From NCBI RefSeq assembly GCF_004328665.1, contig NZ_CP019771.1, positions 372,001 through 436,000 on the forward strand: 64,000 nucleotides of DNA, given 5' to 3'. This DNA is from Pseudoalteromonas sp. DL-6. Its GTDB lineage: Bacteria; Pseudomonadota; Gammaproteobacteria; Enterobacterales; Alteromonadaceae. The position numbers were made by a program, and so were the translations under genes. The notes below the pieces were generated by a model. That model searched no databases. It was not told where the DNA came from and worked only from the letters and a program-made list of their open reading frames with translations. Of the stretch, positions 1 to 7,388 are shown piece after piece. How positions within the stretch are numbered: position 1 is the first letter of the stretch; each line of letters starts with the position of its first letter.

Positions 1-263
1 ATCTCTGAATTCTTGTTCAAACTTTCTAAAATACGCTTATTATTCATTGGCTTATCTGTATAAGAAAAGCTTAACGTAGTCCCCACTTCTGCAAAAGCTT
101 TTTTTAATAAGGTTGTGATATAGCTATTTTTTTGGGTAAATGGTGCATTTGGCTTTGCCAGTACAAGCACTATATCTTCTTGTGCACTATAAGCATTATT
201 AATTGAACTAAAAAGCAATCCCAATAAAATTAAAATACGACTGAAAAATAAGCATAGCTTCAT
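1..263 (-). CDS. Periplasmic substrate-binding-like protein, 3' part cut off by window edge
   Basis: The first 87 or so residues are visible. They begin with a signal peptide (basic start, hydrophobic run, likely cleavage after NAYSA) followed by a segment (IVLVLAKPNAPFTQ) typical of the start of amino-acid-type extracellular solute-binding proteins. The rest lies beyond position 1. Such stand-alone binding proteins without ABC transporter genes are common in Alteromonadales and often feed sensors rather than transporters. The assignment to the SBP family rests on the N-terminus only and is an inference. Confidence 0.5.
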   Translation of the reverse strand, partial: MKLCLFFSRILILLGLLFSSINNAYSAQEDIVLVLAKPNAPFTQKNSYITTLLKKAFAEVGTTLSFSYTDKPMNNKRILESLNKNSE

Positions 264-417
264 TCTTAGCTCCTACTATCGAATGGACTAACAACGCCGT
301 TTTTAAATAAATCCCATATAAAAATGAGCGGTTCAATGACAAACATTGTAGCAGACAAATTAAATTGCAGTATAACTACTAATAAAGGGGTTGTATTTTA
401 AGGCTAAATGAGGTTAT

Positions 418-696
418 TTAAGTACGATAAAGCACCTTAATAACATGCCAGCCAAATTTTGTTTTTACTAAATGCGGTTCTAAAATTGCGCCGCTAAAAG
501 CGATTTTATCAAACTGCGGTACCATTTGGCCGCGTCTAAACTCACCTAAATCTCCGCCCTTTTTGCCCGACGGGCATGACGAATACTTTTTAGCTAAGGT
601 TTGAAACTTTGCGCCTTTGCCTAATTGCTTAATGATATCTTCTGCAATTTCTTTGTGTTTCACTAAAATATGCAGTGCGTGCGCTGTATTTGCCAT
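418..696 (-). CDS. ppiC: Peptidyl-prolyl cis-trans isomerase C (parvulin)
   Basis: A 92-residue single-domain parvulin, matching the length of E. coli PpiC (93). It has no signal peptide, so it acts in the cytoplasm, isomerising Xaa-Pro bonds during folding. The parvulin signature is clear: [10 protein letters not shown] at the start, the [16 protein letters not shown] stretch in the middle and a FGWHVIKV end with the conserved histidine. It stands alone, separated by 87 bp from the minus-strand gene upstream. Confidence 0.93.
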   Translation of the reverse strand: MANTAHALHILVKHKEIAEDIIKQLGKGAKFQTLAKKYSSCPSGKKGGDLGEFRRGQMVPQFDKIAFSGAILEPHLVKTKFGWHVIKVLYRT

Positions 697-783
697 GAAA
701 AAGCCCTTAAAACCTATTTACTAGTAATCTAACGCCGCGATTTTAGCACAGCCTTAGTGATCGAGCACTTGCTAAAAGTGTGG

Positions 784-1182
784 CTATAAGTAGTGATCTT
801 TATCTTTTTGATGAGGAATTCGACAGTATTGGTATTTGCCAAATAATGTATAACGGTTTTTAGCTACTTTGTTATAAAACCAATCTGTCACTTTTCGCGG
901 TAATAACTTAAATACGCTAAGCAACTTCCACGGATACCCTAATTGGCTGAATATACGAAAAACGGCTTGGCTTCGGGTATAGGGTTTTTGTCCTTCTATA
1001 TATACCATCGAAGTAAAATCGGTGGTCGAAAAACCAAATTGAGCAAGTAATGCTTGCCCTGCTGGCGATTGCACGCTGCACAATTTAAATTTTATGCTAG
1101 GATCGTGAGCTATAACAAAATTGCACCATGCACTACACAGCTTACATTGCGCATCGAATAAAATAATTCTTTGGTTTTGCAT
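784..1182 (-). CDS. DCC-family thiol-disulfide oxidoreductase-like protein (DUF393)
   Basis: A 132-residue protein with the family's DxxCxxC start (Asp10, Cys13, Cys16 in FDAQCKLC) and the later RSQAVFRIFSQLG stretch seen in DUF393/DCC proteins. The family has a thioredoxin-like fold and is assumed to do redox chemistry; substrates are unknown. Its ATG overlaps the stop of the upstream response regulator by one base (TAATG), so it is translationally coupled to a RegA/RegB-like redox sensing pair. This suggests, by context only, a redox-linked job. Confidence 0.8.
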   Translation of the reverse strand: MQNQRIILFDAQCKLCSAWCNFVIAHDPSIKFKLCSVQSPAGQALLAQFGFSTTDFTSMVYIEGQKPYTRSQAVFRIFSQLGYPWKLLSVFKLLPRKVTDWFYNKVAKNRYTLFGKYQYCRIPHQKDKDHYL

Positions 1183-1709
1183 TATTGCTGCACTGGTTTT
1201 TTTTGTAATTTACGCTGCAGTGTCCGCCTATGCATATTTAGCTGCCTTGCAGTCATTGATACATTACCGCTATTACTGTGTAAAACATGCTGAATATGCT
1301 CCCACTCTAGACGCTCGGGCGACATAACCCCTTCAGAAATTTCGGTTACTGTCGTACTTACCAGCTCTACCTTAAGTGCTTTTAATAAACTTGCCATATC
1401 AACTGGTTTGGTCAAATAGTCATTAGCGCCTAAGCGCATCGCCTCAACCGCCGTTGCTATACTTGCAAAGCCAGTCAGCAATACAATATGAGCATGTGTG
1501 AGTAAATGGCGCAGCGGTGCAATCAGCGTTAGTCCATTCTCATCAGCCAGCTTCATATCTAATAAAATACAGTCAGGCTGTTGCTGGCGAGCCTTTAGAA
1601 GTGCATCAGTGTGATTATGTGCGATCTCGCAATTAAAACCGTGCTTAGTTAGCCGCCGTGCCAACGTTGTCGCTAAATTAATATCATCCTCAATAATAAG
1701 TAGCTTCAT
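1182..1709 (-). CDS. RegA/PrrA/ActR-like redox response regulator
   Basis: A 175-residue regulator with a receiver domain (about 1-115, phosphorylatable Asp51 in LLDMKLADENG, conserved Lys in TKPVD) and a short Fis-type helix-turn-helix at the end (NVSMTARQLNMHRRTLQRKL). Short receiver-Fis proteins of about 180 residues define the RegA/PrrA/ActR group, which controls respiration genes in response to redox state. It overlaps the kinase gene upstream by four bases (ATGA) and the DCC gene downstream by one, forming a three-gene operon. Confidence 0.85.
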   Translation of the reverse strand: MKLLIIEDDINLATTLARRLTKHGFNCEIAHNHTDALLKARQQQPDCILLDMKLADENGLTLIAPLRHLLTHAHIVLLTGFASIATAVEAMRLGANDYLTKPVDMASLLKALKVELVSTTVTEISEGVMSPERLEWEHIQHVLHSNSGNVSMTARQLNMHRRTLQRKLQKKPVQQ

Positions 1710-2956
1710 GCTTTTGTCTCTGCTGTTAATAGTGGTAAAGTTACCTTTGCAACCGCCCCGCCTTCGGGGTGATTATATACCGTCAACGAGCCGTTTAACC
1801 GCTCAAAGGTGGCGTTTGATAACATAACTGCGATCCCCATTCCTTGCTCGCTCGGCATGAGCTGCCCACCTAATTCAGCTAATTGCGAGGGTGAAAAACC
1901 AGCGCCAAAGTCCCGAACAACGAAAGCAATACTTTGTGCATCCGGCTGTTGCCAACTCAATTCTAATTGTATTTGAGCGTGTTTTTGATTAGCAAGAACC
2001 GCATTTTGTAATAAATTTAAAATTGCAGGAAACAACATAGCATCACTTTGTAAAGTGGCTTCAGGTGCTTCATTAAGCCAAATTATTTGCTGATCTGGGT
2101 AGTGTAATAATAGGGTATCATTCAACTTTGCTTGCAGCTGCTTAGCCTCAATCGGTACTTGAGTTTGTTTATTACGAAGCTGCACTGAGAGCATTCTAAA
2201 ATCATCCAGCTGAGTGCGACACTCCGACAGCGGTATTCGCATTTGCTGAATAACGTCATTATTGGGATGCTCTTCTAAAAGCTCTTCAAACAATAATTGT
2301 AAATTAGCAATCGGTGTTGCTAATTGATGAGTAATTTGCGCCGCTGCGCCATCGAGGGTAACCAGTTGTTCACTGCGCAGCTGTTTTTCTCTAACCTTCG
2401 AAATAGTTCGCTCACGCTGCTGTAAAGCACGGTTCATAGCCCCTATAACTAAGGCTATCACACAGGCACTTAGAACAAAATTAACCCACATACTAATAAA
2501 ATGACCGCTCATATTTATTTGGTGCATACTGTGTTCGGGCATTTTAATTAATAATAAACTGTAGGCGGCAATGGCCAACACAGCAATATAGGCAAGCCCT
2601 CGAGCACCCAATGTTATTGCGGCTATCATAATAGGTAGTAATAGTAACGACACAAATGCGTTAGTTGCGCCACCGCTTAAAGACAACAAAATAGTTAAAA
2701 AAAGCACGTCTGCGGTCAGTTGCATCAACATACCAGCGGGCTTTGCTTGGCTTACCTGTCGGTAGGCAAAGACACTGGCTAACTGAAAAACCGCCTCAAC
2801 AGCAATAACCCCTAACAGCGGCATAAGTGCAATTTGGTGATCTAGTAAAAAATAAACACTGAGTACCGCAATAAGCTGGACAACAATGGCACCACTGCGC
2901 AGCATTAATAATCGGCTAATAGCCGGGTCGGTTTTTATTAACACAATAAGGTTCAC
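1706..2956 (-). CDS. RegB/PrrB-like membrane redox sensor histidine kinase
   Basis: A 416-residue kinase with about six membrane helices in residues 15-175, a phosphoacceptor His210 (ITHQLATPIANL) and a compact ATPase domain (N-box LLQNAV, G-box DFGAGFS). Residues 95-101 read GGATNAF, a variant of the quinone-binding GGxxNPF heptapeptide of RegB. A cysteine 36 residues after the histidine (SECRTQL) lies about where the redox-active Cys265 of RegB sits (about 40 after its histidine). Quinone and thiol redox sensing is therefore plausible. The Pro-to-Ala change in the heptapeptide is unusual. It is the first gene of the operon with the response regulator and DCC protein. Confidence 0.82.
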   Translation of the reverse strand: MNLIVLIKTDPAISRLLMLRSGAIVVQLIAVLSVYFLLDHQIALMPLLGVIAVEAVFQLASVFAYRQVSQAKPAGMLMQLTADVLFLTILLSLSGGATNAFVSLLLLPIMIAAITLGARGLAYIAVLAIAAYSLLLIKMPEHSMHQINMSGHFISMWVNFVLSACVIALVIGAMNRALQQRERTISKVREKQLRSEQLVTLDGAAAQITHQLATPIANLQLLFEELLEEHPNNDVIQQMRIPLSECRTQLDDFRMLSVQLRNKQTQVPIEAKQLQAKLNDTLLLHYPDQQIIWLNEAPEATLQSDAMLFPAILNLLQNAVLANQKHAQIQLELSWQQPDAQSIAFVVRDFGAGFSPSQLAELGGQLMPSEQGMGIAVMLSNATFERLNGSLTVYNHPEGGAVAKVTLPLLTAETKA

Positions 2957-3324
2957 CTGTTTGAATATACACTGCTTTGTTATCCATTATAAATAATGCT
3001 TTTTACAGTAATGATTCCATAATATGCGCCTCATATTAGCTGCTCACTCAGCCGCACTCAAGCATATATAGTCAACAAAGCGTTCGTATTCTAATATGTG
3101 TATAAGGCCTATGAGCTATCGTGTAAAACACACACAATCATTAAAATCATTTGATTAACACAATAAAAACAAGCCACTTACCTTTAAACAAAAATGCAGC
3201 AAATAGTCCGTAAAATAGCAGTAATTACTATGCAAACCATGCTATAAACTAGTGTTAACAGCTAATTTTTGTTATAACGTATTCATTAGACGAACACGTC
3301 ATACCACTTTTAAGAGAACACACT
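2957..3324. other. Divergent intergenic region between sensor kinase and ketoacyl synthase
   Basis: This 368-bp stretch separates two divergent genes and must hold promoters for both. It is very AT-rich. I see a short inverted repeat (GTGT-AAAA-CACAC near 3121) but no operator, RNA gene or ORF that I can name. I looked for an FNR-type TTGAT-N4-ATCAA site around 3150-3165 and found only one half. Confidence 0.5.
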
Positions 3325-4404
3325 ATGCCTTACGCACATATCACTGGTTGGGGTAAATGCATTCCACCAGCCAGCATCAGCAACGACGAAATAAGTGAAA
3401 TTGTAGATACCACCGATGAGTGGATCACCACACGTACCGGTATTAAGTCTCGCAGAGTTAGCCATGTTAGTACTGCCGAGCTTGCCAGTGTGGCTGCAAA
3501 ACATGCCATTGCTTGTGCCGGTATAGATGCAAAAGATATCGATTTAGTTATTTTAGCAACGTGCACACCGTCAACTGTAGTGGCAAACACCGCCTCATTA
3601 GTACAAAAAAATATTGGTGCCACAGGCGCTGCAGCCATGGACACTAACGCGGCATGTTCTGGCTTTTTATATGCTTTACAAGCTGCGACAGCGCAAATTC
3701 AGGCTGGGATGATAAAAAAAGCCGTAGTTATTGCCGCTGAACGCATGACTTGGTATGTAAACTGGGCGCGACGCGACAGTGCTGTTTTATTTGGTGATGG
3801 TGCCGGTGCCGTTGTGCTTGAAGCAGCAGAAACACCTGCAGGCTTATTAGGAACTAAAACCGGTTGTGACAGCGAAGATCGTGATATTTTACACATTACT
3901 AATTTTGGCAGTGATTTAAATAAATATGAGCCAATTGGCCCATCAGACCTTTTATTTGAAGGGCGTGAAATATTTAAACGTGCCGTTAAAGGCATGAGTG
4001 AAGCCTGTGACGACGTGCTTGAACAAGCCAACCTTAAGTTAGACGATATCGATGTACTAGTTCCGCATCAAGCTAACTTACGCATTATTCAAGCAATTCA
4101 AAACCGTTTAAAGGTTGAAGACAGTAAAGTAATGGTTAACATTGGCGAATACGGTAATACCTCTGCTGCAACGATTGCCATTGCGCTGTGTGAGGCCGTT
4201 GAGCAAGGTTTAATTAAGCCGCATGCCAATATTATGTCGGCTGCATTTGGAGCAGGCCTAACGTGGGCAGCAAGCTATATCAAATGGGGCGAGCGAGTAA
4301 CACCCATTGCTGTTAGCGATGCTAAACTTCCACCGTGTGATAAAACAGGTTTAGAGCTTGTTGCACCAGCTGTAAAAGCATGTAAAGACGTAGAGCCTAG
4401 CTAA
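3325..4404 (+). CDS. Beta-ketoacyl-ACP synthase III (FabH-like)
   Basis: A 359-residue thiolase-fold condensing enzyme. The FabH catalytic triad is intact: Cys111 (NAACSGF), His248 ([10 protein letters not shown]) and Asn278 ([10 protein letters not shown]). It is about 40 residues longer than E. coli FabH (317), with extra sequence at the C-terminus and in the middle, so it is probably the second KASIII common in marine gammaproteobacteria rather than the housekeeping copy; no fab operon surrounds it. It would condense an acyl-CoA with malonyl-ACP in the cytoplasm. A strong terminator follows. The exact acyl preference cannot be read from sequence. Confidence 0.85.
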   Translation: MPYAHITGWGKCIPPASISNDEISEIVDTTDEWITTRTGIKSRRVSHVSTAELASVAAKHAIACAGIDAKDIDLVILATCTPSTVVANTASLVQKNIGATGAAAMDTNAACSGFLYALQAATAQIQAGMIKKAVVIAAERMTWYVNWARRDSAVLFGDGAGAVVLEAAETPAGLLGTKTGCDSEDRDILHITNFGSDLNKYEPIGPSDLLFEGREIFKRAVKGMSEACDDVLEQANLKLDDIDVLVPHQANLRIIQAIQNRLKVEDSKVMVNIGEYGNTSAATIAIALCEAVEQGLIKPHANIMSAAFGAGLTWAASYIKWGERVTPIAVSDAKLPPCDKTGLELVAPAVKACKDVEPS

Positions 4405-4442
4405 AAGCTAATATTACACCAAGCAAATATGTATTGATAAAC

Positions 4443-4469
4443 AGCGCACTGCTTTCAGTGCGCTTTTTT
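4443..4469 (+). terminator. Rho-independent terminator after the ketoacyl synthase gene
   Basis: A perfect 9-bp stem (AGCGCACTG / CAGTGCGCT) with a 4-base loop is followed by six T residues, 39 bp downstream of the stop codon. Confidence 0.9.
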
Positions 4470-4487
4470 GTTTTTTAAGGAAAATAT

Positions 4488-4874
4488 ATGCAACTACTAG
4501 GCATTCATCATGTAGCCATCATTTGCAGTAACTACCCTCGCTCTAAACATTTTTATAGTGAAATATTAAAACTTACGATTATTAATGAGCATTATCGAGC
4601 AGAGCGTCAGTCTTACAAACTCGATTTAGCTTTACCAGATGGTAGTCAGTTAGAATTATTTTCGTTTAACGATGCGCCGAGTAGACCAAGCTATCCCGAA
4701 GCACAAGGACTTAGACATTTAGCATTTAAGGTTAGTAGTGTAGAAAACAGTAAAACGTATTTAGAGTCGCATTGAATCGACGTAGAAGAAATAAGAGTGG
4801 ATGAAATTACCGGCAAAAAATTCACCTTTTTTGCCGATCCAGATGGTTTACCCCTTGAGTTATATGCGCTTTAA
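4488..4874 (+). pseudogene. yaeR: YaeR-like VOC (glyoxalase fold) protein, interrupted by in-frame TGA
   Basis: Reading from the ATG (AAGGA upstream) gives a VOC-fold protein that matches E. coli YaeR closely (GIHHVAI start, GLRHLAFKV, TYLESH). A TGA at 4773-4775 ends it after 95 residues. The same frame continues without another stop for 32 codons and encodes the missing C-terminus (KFTFFADPDGLPLELY) up to TAA at 4872-4874. Read through, the product would be 128 residues, as YaeR is 129. The last metal-ligand glutamate of the fold lies after the stop, so the short form should be inactive. A GGA-to-TGA change or a sequencing error explains it most simply. Confidence 0.85.
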
Positions 4875-4925
4875 CATCAAATAACTCAAGGCAAGGTATG
4901 TTTGATTTAGTTAACCCTAGTTAGG

Positions 4926-6287
4926 TTAGTTAAATCGATTTTGTAGGTAAGTAAATACTGCACGAATGCCCAGAGCTTCACCACCTGCAGGGCGCCCTGG
5001 TAATGCTCGTAAGTTCCATGCCATTACATCAAAATGAACCCATGGTGTGTTTGGCTCTACAAATTCTTTCAAATAAAGCGCAGCGGTTATTGCGCCACCA
5101 AATGGCGTACTTGAACAGTTAGTCATATCAGCCACATCGCTTTTCAAAAATGGGGTGTATTGCTCGAATAACGGTAATTGCCAAACAGGGTCGTTAACTT
5201 GCATCCCCGAATCCATAATCGCATTAGCGACATCACGTTCCGTTGAGAAAAAGCCTGGCAGCTCTGTCCCTAAAGCAACCCGGCACGCACCAGTTAAGGT
5301 AGCAAAATCAATAATTAATTCAGGCTCATCGTTTTGTGCTTCGCTCAAAGCATCACACAGAACTAGTCGCCCTTCTGCATCAGTATTATCTATTTCGACC
5401 ATAATACCTTTACGGGTTTTTATTACATCGCCAGGGCGAAATGCATTACGCGAAACAGCATTTTCAACCGCAGGTACTAAAACACGAAGACGTATTGGTA
5501 AGTTAGCAGCCATGATTAATTGAGCCAAGGCTATAACATGCGCAGCCCCACCCATGTCTTTTTTCATGTTACGCATGCCTGAACTTGGTTTTAAATCTAG
5601 CCCACCTGAGTCAAAACATACACCTTTACCGACTAATGTAATTTGTGGCGCATCAACCGCCCCCCACTTCAAATCGAGTAAACGCGGTTTGTTTTCACTT
5701 GCACGGCCTACCATATGAATAGTTGGATAATTTTGTTCTAATAACTCATCGCCTACCCATTGGGTAAACTCGCCGTCGAATGTATCAGCTAAATCGCTCA
5801 TAACTTGTGATAAGTGCTGCGGCATCATATCCGCAGCTGGGGTATTAACTAAGTCACGGGCAAGATTAATTGCATCAGCCTGTTGTTTTACTTGTTCATA
5901 TAATGTTTTATCAGCAATGCCAAGCTGAGCTTTCGCTGTGGCTTTTTGCTTGTACTCACTGAACTCATAACCACCTAACACAAAACCTAAAGCAAGTTGA
6001 GAAACTAAAGATTTATCGCCTTGAATTTGATAGCAGCCTTTAGGTAATTTACTTGCGAGATCGCCTGCGGCCCAAAAATCATCGGCTCGTTGCATAATGC
6101 AAAATACGTGGCTTAATTCACCGGTTTCTGAGTTTGGTATTAACGCCAGTCCAGACTTTTCAAAATCGGTATTTACAAGCCACTGCTGCACAAAGCTTGG
6201 TTGCTGAGTAAGCCAGTCTATTAATTCATTTTTAACAATAAAAGATAGAGGAATTCCTGAAGAGGTATGACGAAGTAAAGCGCTCAT
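4926..6287 (-). CDS. Leucyl aminopeptidase family (M17) metallopeptidase
   Basis: A cytosolic M17 aminopeptidase of about 453 residues that removes N-terminal amino acids using two metal ions. The C-terminal catalytic domain shows the metal and active-site motifs in order: GKGVCFDSGGLDLKP, KKDMGGAAHV and the family signature NTDAEGRLVL. The N-terminal part is diverged, as is usual for the family. I chose the ATG at 6287 (MSALLRH) over an extension of 16 residues because M17 homologues of this group begin there; the ribosome site is weak in both cases. It stands alone. Confidence 0.9.
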   Translation of the reverse strand: MSALLRHTSSGIPLSFIVKNELIDWLTQQPSFVQQWLVNTDFEKSGLALIPNSETGELSHVFCIMQRADDFWAAGDLASKLPKGCYQIQGDKSLVSQLALGFVLGGYEFSEYKQKATAKAQLGIADKTLYEQVKQQADAINLARDLVNTPAADMMPQHLSQVMSDLADTFDGEFTQWVGDELLEQNYPTIHMVGRASENKPRLLDLKWGAVDAPQITLVGKGVCFDSGGLDLKPSSGMRNMKKDMGGAAHVIALAQLIMAANLPIRLRVLVPAVENAVSRNAFRPGDVIKTRKGIMVEIDNTDAEGRLVLCDALSEAQNDEPELIIDFATLTGACRVALGTELPGFFSTERDVANAIMDSGMQVNDPVWQLPLFEQYTPFLKSDVADMTNCSSTPFGGAITAALYLKEFVEPNTPWVHFDVMAWNLRALPGRPAGGEALGIRAVFTYLQNRFN

Positions 6288-6369
6288 TAATGACTCACAT
6301 AATAGAAAATGATGCCTTAGCATAACAATAAGCACTGTTAAAAGGTATAGCTAATTATGTTCTACTAGC

Positions 6370-6792
6370 TCACTTCTTTTCGGGGGGGGTTGAGTCTTGC
6401 TGTTGGTTTTGTTGAGCAATTTGTTGATCAATTTCTTTAATAGGCTTATTCATACTAAAAGAACTCGGCAATACATCAACGCCCACTAACTGCCCTAGTT
6501 TAACAACCAATGGAATAGTTAATGGTGCAAACGGTAATAACGCAAACACGCCTAGCCCCAATCCTTTTAATATATCAACAAACTGCTCGTTGGCGCGTTT
6601 TAGCTCTGCTTTGTTTGTTTGCCCTTGGGTATAACGCCTATAAGTTATTAGCATTTCTTTGGTTTCTTGCTTTTCCTGAGCAAGGGCTATTTTAAGCGCG
6701 ACCATAGCACGACGAAAGCGTAGTTGTTGTCGCTTTTTACTTATTTTAGCAACCCGCCAGGGTGCACGATGAATGACTTTATATAATCGCAT
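6370..6792 (-). CDS. LETM1-like small membrane-associated protein
   Basis: A 140-residue basic protein with one hydrophobic stretch near residues 90-115 (ALLPFAPLTIPLVVKLG) followed by VDVLPSSF. This resembles the core of LETM1 proteins (hydrophobic PF..LLLPV.LKL.P.MLPSTF), and the N-terminal half is rich in Arg/Lys/Gln helices. LETM1 proteins act in ion homeostasis in mitochondria; the bacterial members are uncharacterised. The ATG at 6792 is preferred to a TTG 60 bp upstream. Family membership is by motif resemblance only. Confidence 0.55.
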   Translation of the reverse strand: MRLYKVIHRAPWRVAKISKKRQQLRFRRAMVALKIALAQEKQETKEMLITYRRYTQGQTNKAELKRANEQFVDILKGLGLGVFALLPFAPLTIPLVVKLGQLVGVDVLPSSFSMNKPIKEIDQQIAQQNQQQDSTPPEKK

Positions 6793-6895
6793 AGCCTGTA
6801 TTCTCACACAGCACTCTAAGTTCACAAAGAATAATTTACACGCTTTATTCAATCATTTATTCTAAGCGTCCTTTTTTCCACTTTTGTAATAAAAA

Positions 6896-7054
6896 ATGCA
6901 AAAAAACATCCCTAGTACTAAACCCGAAAGACCAAAATCTGATGAATGCTGTGGCGGCGGCAGTTGCTGCCCTTGCGTGTGGGATGAATATAAAGAAAAG
7001 CTGGCTGCATGGAAAAAACACCATAGTGAAAATATCAACAGTAAGTCAATTTAA
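6896..7054 (+). CDS. Small oxidoreductase-like domain protein (OXLD1/PF09791 type)
   Basis: A 52-residue protein with six cysteines in CCGGGSCCPCVWDEY. This is the hallmark of the oxidoreductase-like domain found in eukaryotic OXLD1 and in small bacterial proteins: a CCxxxxCxxCVWDxY core followed by an amphipathic lysine-rich helix. Its function is not known; the cysteines suggest metal or redox binding. It is divergent from the LETM1-like gene, 103 bp away. The reading frame is short but the family motif makes it convincing. Confidence 0.75.
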   Translation: MQKNIPSTKPERPKSDECCGGGSCCPCVWDEYKEKLAAWKKHHSENINSKSI

Positions 7055-7233
7055 TTCAATAATAGAAAATAACTAAAATAGCTTATTTAAATAGTTATTA
7101 TGTATCAATGCCTGCTTTTACCGCCTTTTCTCGCTCTAGTTATGATTAACCCTGCGTTGTTTTTAGATAAACCATTTGTTTCAACTTGTTAAATACTAGT
7201 TAATTAGCCATTGCCCTCTTTAGTTTTTTTATC

Positions 7234-7359
7234 TATAGTCTATTTCGAGGACTCACAGGAGGTGCGCTTAATTAATTAAGCTTTTAGGAGTGAGTTAGCA
7301 ATATTTGCTCCCCATTGAATGTGAAATGTCCACAATAATAAGTCAGTAAATAGACTATA
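7234..7359 (+). promoter_or_regulatory. Nested inverted repeats in the leader of the TonB receptor gene
   Basis: A perfect 12-bp inverted repeat (TATAGTCTATTT at 7234-7245 and AAATAGACTATA at 7348-7359) encloses three smaller pairings: ACTCAC/GTGAGT (7251-7256 with 7290-7295) around a perfect 16-bp palindrome (7266-7281), then an AGCAA-TAT-TTGCT hairpin (7297-7309), with a weak fourth TGTG/CACA pairing near 7320-7335. Drawn as RNA this is a closed multi-branch junction ending 29 bases before the receptor ATG. I do not recognise it as a known riboswitch class. The rest of 7055-7233 shows nothing I can name. Confidence 0.5.
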
Positions 7360-7388
7360 CAAATCAATTCTAACTGGGGATATTTAGA

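Noticed and set aside
3140..3180. FNR-type operator upstream of the ketoacyl synthase and RegB-like genes
   Set aside because: Only one TTGAT half is present; the second half has a clear mismatch in spacing.
4773..4775. Selenocysteine at the TGA in the YaeR-like gene
   Set aside because: The position is a Gly or Asn in homologues, not Cys, and I see no SECIS-like hairpin just after it.
7234..7359. Cobalamin riboswitch
   Set aside because: It lacks the B12 box and the conserved GGGAA of that class.
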